64,000 nucleotides of DNA from Collybia mongolica (Eukaryota > Basidiomycota > Agaricomycetes > Agaricales > Clitocybaceae), in contig JAAXNY010000001.1 in the NCBI GenBank assembly GCA_013420905.1, positions 5,208,001 to 5,272,000 on the forward strand, given 5' to 3'. The notes below the pieces were generated by a model. That model made no database searches and was not told where the DNA came from. It was given only the letters and a program-made list of their open reading frames with translations. The position numbers and the translations under genes are program-made. Positions 33,915 to 45,470 of this stretch are shown here, piece by piece (within the stretch, counting starts at the first letter, position 1; each line of letters begins with the position of its first letter).

Positions 33915-34510
33915 ATGGCATCCGCATACTACGAGTTCTACCGAGGATCCTCGTATGTTGTGTCCACTTTCTTGTTCTAAAATCAGACGGGCAACCTGTG
34001 GCAACGCCACACATGTAGGATCGGCATGGCCCTCACGGATTCCCTGGATGAACTCATCACGAGTGGGGCAATTACGCCACAGCTGGCAATGAAGGTCCTT
34101 CAGCAGGTTCGTTTATTTTTCTGTGTGCAATAAAGGAAATGGGTCTGGGCGCCGCGCGGAAGGTCGTTGGGGGGGCGTGCCCAGGTTTTTACGTGGACGG
34201 GAGTGGAGTTCGGACACTGATACACGGCTGTTTAGTTTGACAAATCGCTGGCGGATACAATGGTGAAGCAGGTGAAGACGAAGACTACGCTGAAGGTGCG
34301 TTGCTGCACCCCCCCTCTATACCATGCCTAGCTTACGGGAGATACTTGTGGTAGGGGCACCTGCACACCTATAGGCTCTGCGACGACGTGTGGACGTTCA
34401 TCGTGAAGAATCCATCGTTCAAGATGGAGTCGAATGAGATGGTCAACGCGCAGCGGATCAAGATTATTGCATGTAAAAATGGAGATGCGATTGAGGCAGG
34501 GAAAAAATGA
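33915..34510 (+). CDS. TOA2: Transcription initiation factor IIA, small (gamma) subunit
   Basis: Four exons: 33915-33952 ([13 protein letters not shown]), 34019-34106, 34236-34295 and 34355-34510. The joined protein reads on as [59 protein letters not shown] and [20 protein letters not shown], ending EAGKK. This covers the N-terminal helical bundle and C-terminal beta-barrel of TFIIA gamma over its full normal length of about 110 residues. With the large subunit it stabilises TBP on the TATA box for RNA polymerase II initiation. It acts in the nucleus. The gene is intact and is the clearest housekeeping anchor in the window. Confidence 0.95.
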
Positions 34511-35070
34511 CCTATGGCAGGCGGTTACATATCGTCGAGCACTTGATGTGCCTTGCGTTTTTTGGCCTTGCGAGGCTTGTAGAACTAGGGAGTCGGGGTG
34601 TATGGTACGATTCAGACGTTATTTACTTTTTTTTTTTTGTGAACGCTACCCGAACTGCATGAAGGAGGGGTGTCTGTCAGGCGTCCGCGACGTGTTACCC
34701 AGGTGCTACTTTATCTTGCCCTCGAATTTAGACAACTGACTCGGTCTTTCCGGTGGCTGTGGTATTTTTCTTGTCCGTGCCCTTGTCAACAATCACCTTT
34801 TATTTTTCTGAGTTGCTTGTAACCCAAAAGCTGTTCTTGTATATATATATCTTTCTTGTCTTGTGAACACAACCTGACTTGACTCGAGTTGGAAACTAAT
34901 TTGGAAGACAATATTCACCATCACCTCGCAACTCCACGAGGATAATTGTTCCATTCTTGATCTCTATGCCAAAATAAGTCCATGCGACAGCGCTTTTCAG
35001 GGGTAAACGGGGATTTTTTGTCCCAAAGCGGAGTTGGAAAAGGAAATAAAGTACATTGCAATAGAGTCAA
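34511..35070. other. Intergenic region between TFIIA gamma and an F-box gene
   Basis: No gene seen. It contains a run of about 14 T near 34628-34641 and a TATATATAT stretch near 34841-34850 that may belong to the F-box gene promoter. Confidence 0.45.
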
Positions 35071-37290
35071 ATGCAGCATCGCCTTGCTCCTACCTCAACG
35101 TCTATTTTCTCAGCCAATTTTCCAAACAACTCACCCATGTCCTGTCTCTTTCCTGACCCGCCGACTGAGGCGACGCTGGCGGATGCGCGCAGGGTGCTCA
35201 ATACTACACAGTCTTCAGTCTCCGACATCACGTCCAAAATCGACGCTGCTGAAGCGGCCTTGGCAGAGATAGTGAAGGAATCCAGCTATGTTATTGACGA
35301 GATGCAGAAAGAGCGTGCGCGTCTCGAGGAGCAGGCTTTTCAAACGAGGGCTTATTTGAGTCCAATCCGACGCCTACCAATAGAGTTGCTGAGGGACATA
35401 TTTATGTGGAGTTTTGAGGAATACCCCTGTTGTGCGTGGGTCCTTGCGGGCGTGTGTGTTCCATGGAGAAGGTTAGCGCTTAGGATGCCTAAAATATGGT
35501 CGAAGGTGTGTTACTATTTCTCTGTTATTGCTATGGCCGTCCGGCAGACCAGTCGCTCTCATTATCGTGCAAATGATCCCAACGTGCTATTGTGGGATAA
35601 CAAAGACCTCTCACCATCTGCTTCCATGTCAAGGAGGAGATGTCGGCGATAGGGTGGCTACTCTTGGGCTACTACGAAATTTTGCAAAGAATGACTTTTG
35701 GTTCTTTCGGCCGGTTCCCCATTCATCCATCCTCTGACGCCCGCCCTGGTCTTGTGATATTTCCGCAGATCACATTGAACTGACAGTCGTCACAGATCCG
35801 CCTTCTCACAACACAGCACGCGTCCGCAGACACTATCAGGCTGTGGCTGGAACGTTCAGGCGACTCTGTCCCTCTGGACATCGAAATTTTCCTCCGCGTC
35901 ACAGGCTCTGAGTCGTTGTCAAGGCGGCGGAGGCATTCGTTATCATTATCGCCCCCTCCTAGTCCACCACCCTGGCCTGTATTCTCCCACCATCAGGGTA
36001 TAGGCAGTCACTATGTCATCCCGCATCCACCTGGCACGGGTATAGCTTTTTTGCCACCTCCCCATACACCGATTGTCCTTCCCCCGTCACCAGGTGGGCA
36101 TGATCCATGGATAGCGTCACCGCATCCTTCAGCAGATCGTGCAATACCTAGTTCTTCCCGCTCAAGTTTGCATTGGGGTCACATTGCCACTTATTATCTA
36201 GTAGAACAGATGCATCGTTGGGAACGCTTTATATTCAGATTTGACAAGCAATTCACCTCCATGAGTGCACTCAAATCGATAAACGGTATGTCACACACCT
36301 TCTGAATCCTTGCTTCTCCTCACAACCTGAACAGGTGACGCGCCGCTTCTCAAAGAATTTGAGGTATCAAGTGCAGAAGCAGCATTTTACCCAGAGTGGC
36401 AATGGCTCCCCAATGCATCCCCAACTGCCTCGCTCGTACTACCGAAGCTCGAAACGCTGACCCTCCAATACACGCCATTCAAGTGGTCCTCACCCATGCT
36501 TCGCACGAACCTCCGCACGCTCAATCTCCGTGCTCTTCCCACCTCACATCTTCCACTCGATCGGATCCTATATATCATCGCAAACAACCCCGCTCTCGAG
36601 TCGCTGACGCTGCACTTCCAGGGCGTCCTCCCCGCTATCCTTCCGCTAGTCCCCACAACACTTCGATCAGTGAAAACGTTCAACATCGGGGGACACTATA
36701 TCCTCAGCCAGCTCGTCGACTCCCTCATCCTCCCCTCGCTCGACAACCTCACGCTCGACATAGAAGCGCGCGACCCCATCGAGGAAATCATATCCAACCT
36801 CCTATCCCGCTCCAACAACCCGCACCTCATCCATCTCTCCGTCGCCTACGGCTCTTCCAGCAACTCGTCCACGTTCTACTATGGCCCGAGCGGGATCGTG
36901 ATCTCATGGACCACCCTCCTCACCGAGCTGACACATCTGAAGAGCCTGCACATCGGCGGAACGCCGCTGGAGCCCCTGCTCACCGCGCTCGGCCCGCCGG
37001 ACGACGACACGAACCAGATGAGCACGTGGGCATGCCCGAAGCTCGAGTCGCTGGGGATGCGGAACTGCCATGCGCACAGCGAAGGCGTGGCGAAGCTCGT
37101 GCAGATGGTGGAGGGGCGCAACCCGGATTCACCGCCCGGCAGTGTGGCGCAGGCGGTGGGCGGCGTGAACCCTGTGAAACTCAAGGCGCTGGAGCTGTAC
37201 GATTGTGCGAGCTTGGGGCAGGACGTGGTGCAGTGGCTTAAGGGCCGTGTTGACGAGGTTGTGTGTACGGAGCCTGCTTATGATAGGTGA
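35071..37290 (+). CDS. F-box/LRR-like protein 2
   Basis: An N-terminal coiled coil (ITSKIDAAEAALAEIVKES, IDEMQKERARLEEQAF) precedes the F-box: LSPIRRLPIELLRDIFMW, then CVPWRRLALRMPKIWSK. This is the standard architecture of Agaricomycete F-box proteins. Introns split the gene near 35507, and at 36284 just before GDAPLLKEFEVSS. A proline-rich insert (SLSPPPSPPPWPV) follows. The C-terminal half consists of leucine-rich repeats such as LPKLETLTLQYTPFKW, LRTLNLRALPTSHLP and PALESLTLHFQGVLP. It probably recruits a substrate to an SCF ubiquitin ligase. The start could be 35071 or the Met at 35137. It is not closely similar to the F-box protein at 1422. Confidence 0.8.
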
Positions 37291-38060
37291 ATATGGTACC
37301 GTTAATTTGTCTCCTTTATGGTGGCATGCTGGTTTCTGACGCCTTTTGTTTTGCTGGTTTTACAGATCGTTAAATCATCCGTATCTATGAACACGCTGCG
37401 AGAATGACGAAAATGATGGGCAGCGGACGTTCTAGTCTAGTTTGTGGCATGGGACAGTTACCGTTTCGTTTATCTTATTTTTATTGTTGGCTTGCAGACG
37501 CCATCTCGTCCTTTGTCGTTTCAAGCCTCTGGTGGGGATGTCAGAGCATATTTTGATGATTCGTCCACCTTCTTATCCTACCCTACGTGTTATACCGCGT
37601 TTCTATAATAGTCCATACACGCCGTGGACCTCGTTTCCCGGTACAGCGATATCCTGAGTTCAGGCACCGCCACGATGCTTATCATCTAAATCTATTTTGA
37701 ACAATGGTACGAGCCATTCTACATGTGTGAATACGGATAGTCAGCGAAGATAATATACATTGCCTTCCTTGGTATTTCGTACAAAAATGCTAAACCAGTA
37801 TCTTCTGTTTCCAGTCACATGCACGGTGGTATGCATCACCGCCCAAAGACCCCAACAACGCCTCTACCAACCACACCCATCACTGCCCCACCCAGGCGCC
37901 GCGGCCGAGGCCCCTCTCTTTAAAATATATGTATGAACGGGCCTCCGCATGTAACCTATGCATGTATAGTTACATAGGCACCGCCATTAACCTCTCGACG
38001 ATAAGATAAAAACAGTATTAGGGGGCTCCAAGTCGCGCCGCAATCCAGTACACAAGACAA
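37291..38060. other. Intergenic region between convergent genes
   Basis: No supported gene. It contains the 3' ends of the F-box gene (left) and the phosphotransferase gene (right). Short frames here lack conserved features. Confidence 0.45.
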
Positions 38061-40247
38061 TCACTCCACCATCACCTCCCTCGGCTCGTGATAGTGGTGA
38101 AGGTCGTGAGTGTGGTCCCACCGCCGCGACACAGGATGGCCCTCCTCCACGCCATTCACCGTCAGCCACGCCTCCAGCCGCCGCCCCAGCTCGCCACCGC
38201 GCCCCCCGCAATAGTCCCCCGTCGTGTTCAGCATCTGCTCCCTCTCCTTCTCCTTCGCGAACGGGAGCTTCGCCGCTGGCTTAATCCGCCTCACAGCTGA
38301 CACCAGCACACTCGGCCCGTCGTCGTTAATTTCGGGCGCGAGCGAGCTGAACTCGGGCACGGGCGGGCTCGTGAGGCCGTTGAACAGGTGCGTGTTGACG
38401 TCGACGTCCCGGAACCAGTCTTCATCGTGCTCCTCCGGCCCGAGAATCGTGTCAATCAGGCCCTCCTCCCAGCCGTCCCACTCGACGAAGCGGTGCGCGA
38501 TACGCAGTCGCTGTCCTGCGGCTTCGTAGAACAGCCACTCGCGCGCGAGTTGTGAGAGGTCGAGCTGGCGGCCGTGCTTGGTTGGTGTTGGTATGCCTGA
38601 CTCGGCGGATTTGCCAACCTTGGCGACGGCTTCGCGGAAAAGGCGGCCGATGAAAGGGCTTGTCTGGACAAATGCGGGGAGATGGGCACATTGCCAGAGC
38701 GGGCGAGTGGTAGTTGCTTCCCAGTCGATGATACAAGTCTAAGGAGTAAGAAGTGGTCAGTATGTCACGCTGATGCCGTTGGACAAAGAGGAATGCTCAC
38801 AATCTTCGTGTGGTCTTTACTGTCGACAAAGATATTTTCAAGGCTCAGATCGTGCAAGTCCAAACCAAACTGCTCGACTGTGTCGCCAATGGATACCTTG
38901 ACGAGACGCTCCATCATGTTCATCCACCGAGCCATCTCCTTCCTCACACGTTCTTCCCGCTGCGACATATGCGCCACAAGGAACGTGCTCCTCTGCATTC
39001 GCCTGTAGTCACGGTACATGATGTCTCCCGGCCCCTCCCATTCATCTTCACTCTCTTCAAGGTCCCACTCGTCACTCTCATCACTCTCGTCACCAGGTAC
39101 AGCCCGTAATTTGTGGTGCCTCGATGATTGTATCTGATCGGGATCAAGGTGGAGCTTGTGGGGTGCAGACCTGCCCTCATTCTCGCGCACAACGCCTGCA
39201 ATCTCGCGTTCGGCACATGACGCAAAGTAGTCGCTGGTTTTCGACCACGGTCCGCGATAAAGCTCGTTGGGATGGGTGAGATCTCCCCGGTTTGTGCCAA
39301 AGAAAGGCCAACTGATAATCGGACCGACATGGAATTCTTTCGGGATGGGTTGGGGGTGCCTTAACCCGGTCACTTTCGGAGTCGCAAGATTGGACATACT
39401 CAGGGTGGGGGAGAAAGGAAACGCTGAATAAGGAAACTGGATGGGTTTTGGCGTTGGTGCAGACGACGAGAGAGGCCCGTAGGGGTTGGGGCCGAAGTAT
39501 AGGGAGCCTATCTCCGAGAACCGATGCGCGAATAGGGGCAACACCATAGCCGCAAGATTTTCGAGCAGCTTAACGAGGTCATTGTAGCAGAGCGAATGAA
39601 AGATGCTCGCAAGAGGCACACCCGAGGCCTGTGATCGGATGTCATTGCTATGCACGTGTGTCATAGATTGGCGCCTACCTTGGACATCAGGATGTATTCT
39701 CCGCCTAGCCGATTGTACGGGTTGGAGTCATAGTGATACACGGTAGGTACAGGCACGGTGGTGTTTTCACTGAGGTATTTCATCGTGGCGACCTCCGACT
39801 CTGTCTTGAGTCGTGGCATATAGCGTCGAGCAACTCCAGCAACCATTTCCGAGTGATCGGTCAGGGTAACGAGATAAGCCTGTCATTTCAGATGTCAGCA
39901 CCCATGAAAAGAAAAAAACATTAATCCACCATAATAACCTTATGAAAAGTCCCTGTGTGTTGGTCATAGTGTGAGTAATTATAGATCCGGCAACCCGAAG
40001 CCCGGAACTCACCAGAGTTGAGGAATGTGATCCTCCCGACGTCCAAGCCCGTGTTTTCACGCACGACGTCCTTGAGGACTCGCCGGTCGACTTGGAAGGG
40101 TGCGGCGCCATGTAAACCAACATCACGTTTTGCCTCGAGCTTTCGATCGGCATGCTCTACGTCCCAGTCCCATTCCAGCGGAGGTACAAGAGGAGAAGGG
40201 GGGTCCTTCTTCAAGTTCAGTGATAGCTTGTGACCATTCCCATGCAT
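38061..40247 (-). CDS. Phosphotransferase (APH/choline-kinase-fold) family protein
   Basis: The first ATG (40247) gives MHGNGHKLSLNLKKDPPSPL; an upstream exon is possible. The N-lobe includes FQVDRRVLKDVVRENTG, AYLVTLTDHSEMVAGVARR and ESEVATMKYLSENTTVPVP, with YILMSK in the hinge. The C-lobe catalytic loop is FGLDLHDLSLENIFVD and the metal-binding segment is IIDWEATTTRP, matching the HxDxxxxN and DWE pattern of this kinase-like fold. The Asp-rich insert (DESDESDEWDLEESEDEWEG) and the long C-terminus ending REVMVE are family extensions. Members phosphorylate small molecules or proteins; the substrate is unknown. Exons are joined by short introns and no break was seen. Confidence 0.8.
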
Positions 40248-41020
40248 CACAAGAGGGTTCAAGCTGGAAAAGGTATGCTGAGCGGTGTTGTACCGGTCGT
40301 CGACTGGTTGTCCTGGTTGGTCGAGCTAGTCGAACTGGTTTGAGAGTGCCTTGAAGTATCCAGAAACAGTTTTAGATTCCTTGAGTAAGTGAAAAAATAG
40401 CGAGTTCTTTGAAATTGGATGTTGTGGTTTGGAATAAAGAGGAGAAATTACTAGTGAGGAAGTTTAAGGCGTTGCACGGTCGTTATCAAGGAGTCGTTGC
40501 GCCCACATTTCGTGATCGCCCATAAATATTATTTTATTTGGCCATGATTGTATTCCCCATTCGGAACACGTGTTCCGTGAATCATAAAGTAATCCCCGCC
40601 CCGCCTTTGAAATTTATATAGTGTCAGAACGGCGTTTGCATTCTCTTGAATCCGCTCAGTCTCCACTACTTTGTTCTTATCTCTGAAATGCACGTCGTTA
40701 TCCGAGTCCAATGTTGACTAAGTATGTGGCCAAAATACTCTGCCCTCGGGCATACCACTGTTGTATCAATCAGTGATTTGCCATGTCTTATCGCGTTTGA
40801 CCCTGCTTGCTCGGTTTCCCTGCATTACCTCACAAAGAGCCCATCGAAACATGGAACTCTCGACGCGAAGTATATTTGCCAAGCGATAAACGTTCGCCAA
40901 GGCCAAAGCACTTGTCAAAACTTCGTGACGTCGACTCCCGCCAAGTCTGCCAAGCCAGAGAGGAGCTGAAATGTATTTTCGGAGTCGGGCTGGCAACTGG
41001 TGACACTCGTCCTGAACGTC
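40248..41020. other. No gene assigned; left flank of a DNA transposon
   Basis: A minus-strand frame of about 85 codons (41026-40766) continues up to the transposon insertion point but has no recognised domain. The interrupted host sequence may once have been coding (joined across the 6-bp duplication), but this is not established. Confidence 0.4.
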
Positions 41021-41026
41021 GCACAC
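41021..41026. repeat. Left target-site duplication GCACAC
   Basis: GCACAC directly precedes the left tip of the element at 41027. The same six bases follow the right tip at 42966-42971. Confidence 0.85.
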
Positions 41027-42965
41027 TATGGCAACAGGGAACCGCCAGCTTCGGTTGTCAATTATCCATCATTGTTTGGCCAATGCCGATGTTGATGCCG
41101 AACAGAAATATTATATAATATATATTTTTAATCAAAAATTGCAAGAGCAGCCATTATTAGTCAGCTTTCGATTGGTAACATCAGGTCCGAGTCACCACAA
41201 TGTCAGATCTATTCAATGCATGTAAACGGCCAACCTCGCGCGCAATCAAACTCTTACCATGGACCAAACGACACTTTCGGGGAATAATGCAGGTGGCTCC
41301 TGCATGAAGAAATCACACAAGTTTCCTGGTCAGCAAACGATAGCGCTGGGTGCAGGAGCAAGGAAGCAGGATCCTCTCGAGCAGGCTTCTGGTAGATGTG
41401 GGGGAGAAGGAAGTCGAGGTAAGTGCTCGAGATTGCGATGGCTGGATAGTTGTGGTCTTACGACGATAGCAAATCCAGGAGCTGTGGTAGCCAAAACCAA
41501 AGATGGGGAATCCATCAACAGAAGTAATTCCAGGTACACAGGGCATCGGTGCGCAAGCCGACAGGTTACTATAGTGTTAAAAACTATTTGACTGTATTAA
41601 AATGTATGAGATAGATTAGAATATAGTTTTCAACGAATGACGAAAAGCAAAAAGATAGGGAAACTCGGTTTCTCTAACATGCAAGGCCCGACCCAAATAC
41701 CAACTACTTTAATCTTTAGTCCGTATCGTTGCTATCGAAAGGGAAATCTTCTGGCTCTGAATCCCAATTGGTGTAGTCCGTTGGCAGGTCAAAAAATATG
41801 CAATACTTATTGCAAACATGGTCAGATTCAAACTTTCCGAATGTACTTGGAATGTTTCCCTCTGCAAAGATAAGGCCGAGCTTTCTAAAAATGTTATATT
41901 TTTTGTCGTTTGAGAACATTCGCCTTGTTTAAATGCAGTACTCACCCGTTTGTAAGGATCTGAGGATCTGTGAGAAGAGTTGCACCACCTAAAAACGGCT
42001 CGAGCTCAGTCCGTTTTGACCAAATGGATTATGAGGCCCATACCTTGGAAGTCTGCAACGTATGCACGCCTGTTGGTTTGTAGATATTGAACATGCTGTG
42101 CAAACGAGAGGAATTCGGCGCGTTCATTGTCGGCAGTATTTGTGAACTTTCGAGGTACTTGCGAAAAACGCCTTCGACGGAAACGTTGGTATTTTCGGCG
42201 TTGAACAGCTTGTGGTCCCGTGAGGTTAAGGTATTGAAGGATAATTTTTCTGCCATTTGATTGTGAGAAATGGAGTATTCTTGAATGAACTACCACACTT
42301 ACTCAGAGACTTTCAACTCATAGTCATTTCGCAGGGTTGACACCAGTTGTCGAGCTCCCATGTTTGGGAAACGTTCTTTAATTTCCTGTACAAACGGCGC
42401 AATCGTTGTGAATGTATGTTTCTGTTGGCGAGTACCAAGCAAATTCCATTGACGACGACGCCGTTCAACTGAACATATACTAATCACCAATAAAAAATAC
42501 TGAATAACATAAATCATGCTTCGACTCACCTAATCCCATGTAAGTCTTGATCAAAATAGTCCCGAGCATGCTCAACAATTTGTTTATCGTTGAGCCCTAG
42601 CTGCCAGTAATAGTGAACAACCGGATAAAGGTCATCATCAGGAGCTGGAAATGTTGAGGGGAGTTCTAACTTCATTTATGATATCAAACTTACGAAGTGG
42701 TTTGTGCTGGTTATTACGGGGCATGTACCAAGTGAACGACGAAGACTGAACATGTTCAGAACCTGTTTATCTTTGGCGGCGAGATGTGCGGCGCGCACTC
42801 CTGTTCCAGCACCTTCGACCAAATTCTGCCAAATACCGCAATTAATTATTATAGAATATTAGATAATGATGGATATGAGAATAAATATACCTCGGCATTA
42901 GCATCAGCAATGGATAAACAACGGTATTTTCCGAAAAACGAAGCTGGCGGTTCCCTGTTGCCATA
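41027..42965. mobile_element. 1.94-kb DNA element with perfect 27-bp terminal inverted repeats
   Basis: The first 27 bp (beginning TATGGCAACAGGGAACCGCC) are the exact reverse complement of the last 27 bp. A weaker match continues inwards for about 50 bp (for example GCCAATGCCGATG against CCATTGCTGATG). Six-bp GCACAC duplications flank it. The interior encodes remnants of an integrase-like gene on the minus strand. The perfect tips suggest recent movement, probably using an enzyme made elsewhere. Confidence 0.9.
42000..42724 (-). pseudogene. Integrase-like transposon gene, internally deleted
   Basis: Starts MPRNNQHKPL (42724). Following exons read APDDDLYPVVHYYWQLGLND with KQIVEHARDYFDQDLHG, then ERRRRQWNLLGTRQQKHTF and FPNMGARQLVSTLRNDYEL. 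The last is YFNLTGPQAVQRRKYQRFRR. This helix-turn-helix type N-terminal region, with the basic RRRRF block, matches a widespread Agaricomycete transposon protein whose catalytic integrase core normally follows. Here no DDE core was found. The sequence instead runs into an unrelated frame (RKFTNTADNERAEFL), so this copy looks non-autonomous. Family naming is from memory of these motifs and is moderately certain. Confidence 0.6.
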
Positions 42966-42971
42966 GCACAC
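42966..42971. repeat. Right target-site duplication GCACAC
   Basis: Identical to 41021-41026. Confidence 0.85.
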
Positions 42972-44450
42972 GGTGTCCCTTCATGACATGAAGTCGGCTA
43001 AAATGCGTTCCTTCAACCCAAGGACCCCAAACGCCTCTGCAAATCTGGATTTTGCAGGGTTGTGAGTCGCATCCTAAAAAGCCTAAGCAAATCGAAGGTG
43101 TCAACGCTCCGATTACGGGGACTAAGAATTGCAACAGTTCGCTTTCCAACGGACACTAACCAGGGTTGGTGTAACAGCAATCCACCAACGAGGAGTGAAT
43201 GAACGAACGTGCTTGACCTAGATGAACGGAGTCTTTAGTTAGAACACGACTCGGAAGGCAGGTAACGAATGGATAATGAACCTTATCCAATAGTGTTTCG
43301 TTGCATCAGTGTGTTTCGTATGAGTGGTTTGGATCCACATCCACAAAAAAGCGAAAGTAAAATTTTCAAGCGGGTGCACCAACTCTGTCCGTATCTTCCG
43401 AGACAAGTCGTAGACTTGTGAGCGTCCTGTACCCCTGCCGAAGAGCTTCCGCCCGGTGTCTGGCCCCTTCAAAGACACAATATCATGCTCAACGCGCAAG
43501 TGAATATATAATTGTCATTTGCGGCGACCGAAGGTATAAAGTTCGATGCCGTGATCTAATTCCGCGCCTGTTCCGTAATGCGGTCCCCGAATCCGAATTT
43601 TGTTTCCAAAATTATTCACGATGGCGTGCGTAAGGCGAATCCAAACTCGGGAAAAGCGCAGACGGTTCCGTGGCGGCGAGGCCCAAAGAAAAACATATGT
43701 GAGACGAAGCGTCCAAAAAATGATCATGAGGCACCAGCCATCGATGGCCTTGGGATCATGCCGATCTTTAGGAGTGCCCATGCCATCCTTTCGCAGTTCT
43801 GGAGAATGGCCACGTTGCAAAAACCTTCGATCTCGGAGGGATTCATTGAGTATGTCCTGTAAGCCTGAAGGGTGTCTGGTCATTGGGGCTTGATATGATC
43901 ATGGTGGGGCTCTGGAGAGTTGCATGGTTACTGCACAGCCACCAACCCTCTCTACACGTCCCCATGCTCTGCCCATCCGTATGTCGTAGCGAGCCGGACA
44001 GGATCTGGGATCGGGCCTTACCAGCGGTATGACAGATGGTCGACTCTCGAAATTTCCCAATGGATTGTTAATGGCGCGACGACGTGGCTGGGCCGCTGTG
44101 AACGTTACACAACTCTGATCTGCGTACACCATTCATAACCGAGCGAACAAAAATAAACGAGTACAAAAAAGCAACAAGGCAAAGCTTTACTAGGAAACCC
44201 AACAGGAACAAGGCATCCTGTCGAATAACAAAAAATACGCGCATCTCCATCACGTAACGACGTTGCATGGATACATACTACAATAGCAAACCCGACAACG
44301 TGGACAATAATACAAGGAGACGCGAACGATAAAGGCTGAAGCTGGTTCCAAATGATTCAATGAGCATTTGTTGGCCTCCATATCTCTGCGCAGAACTCAA
44401 ATCAACTCAAATTCCACGACGAAGGAACACGAGGTCGATCTATTCCCGGC
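42972..44450. other. No gene assigned
   Basis: Minus-strand frames at 43499-43239 and 43883-43515 could be exons of an unrecognised or decayed gene (for example FTFAFLWMWIQTTHTKHT). Stops separate them and no family motif is visible. Confidence 0.35.
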
Positions 44451-44468
44451 TCCTGTAATACACTCAAA

Positions 44469-44975
44469 ACATCCCTAGATGACAACCAATCCTCGGTGAG
44501 GGGCAATTCATTGCAAACAGAAATTTGACACTGAAACTACGAATCGCAGTACTACACCCAACCCCCAATGAGACCCAACTCATGATGTATACTAGCACTG
44601 GTGGGATAAGGTGTTCTTAACGTGCTTTTAGTCGGCCCACGTATCGCTACGTGAGCCTTAAGCCCGGGGCCCACGACAAGGGAGCACGAGGAGCAGAGCC
44701 GGCAGCGCCGCGCCGACCCCCACCACCCCCGGGAAGTACACTACAACAAATCCCCAATCAACAACCATTCCTCGGTGAGACGCAGCTCACTGCAAAAAAA
44801 AACCGACTCCTGGCATCAAAACGACAAATCCCTGAGCGACAACCGTTTCTCGATGAGGCGCAGCTCAATGCAAAGCAAACCGAGTCCTGGCACCGAAACG
44901 ACACATCCCCCTAGCAACAACCATGCCCAGTGAGGCGTAGCTCATGACAGGAAACCGGGACGTGGCATAACGAAA
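44469..44975. repeat. Degenerate minisatellite, unit about 76 bp
   Basis: Units share a CATCCC/AATCCC start, then GACAACCATTCCTCGGTGAG, a GCAGCTCA-TGCAAA block and CCGA-TCCTGGCA. Clear copies start near 44469, 44745, 44823 and 44901, and a degraded copy lies near 44548. The array is plus-oriented and not coding in any convincing way. Confidence 0.7.
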
Positions 44976-45149
44976 TTCAACGCACTTTTCCAGTCGGCTC
45001 ATCACAAAGGAGTCTGAGGAATAGAGTCTGCAATGTGTCGATTCCGACCACCGCTAAGAAGAAACGCCGTCGTCCTATAGTCCAGAAGTTTTGTACCCCA
45101 GCCTGTTGTCATTAAGTTGCTGACCAGTGTTTTATGGTTCTGCCTTCGG

Positions 45150-45470
45150 TCAGCCCGCGGAATTTTGCCACGAATATTCATTTCGTTCTGGCCTTGTGGC
45201 TCTGTCAGATATAGTTCCCCACCGTCAGTTTAGGTTTTGCATATGGCGATTCAGTAGTCAAGAAGGTCCTGTGGCGTCATTCACTTGCGTACCACCGGAG
45301 GTTTATATGTCAATCTTGGCCTCTTGTAGTGTCCGCCTAGGCCTCGTGGCTTTGTCGAATGCAGTCCCCATCGTTGGCCTAGCCTTCGCACACGGCGATC
45401 TTGTAGTTCTGATGTTCCTATGATACTGTCCACTTGCGTACCACCGCGAATTTTGCGTCGTGCCACCAGG
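45150..45470. repeat. Two diverged direct repeats of about 150-165 bp
   Basis: The segments around 45190 (CTGGCCTTGTGGCTCTGTC) and 45339 (TAGGCCTCGTGGCTTTGTC) begin parallel stretches. Both run through a GCGAT word and end at CACTTGCGTACCACCG (45280 and 45430). Confidence 0.65.

Noticed and set aside
36396..37241. 281-codon plus frame overlapping the F-box/LRR exon in another phase.
   Set aside because: It is rich in His, Arg and Pro and is a shadow of the LRR-coding frame, which carries clear leucine-rich repeats.
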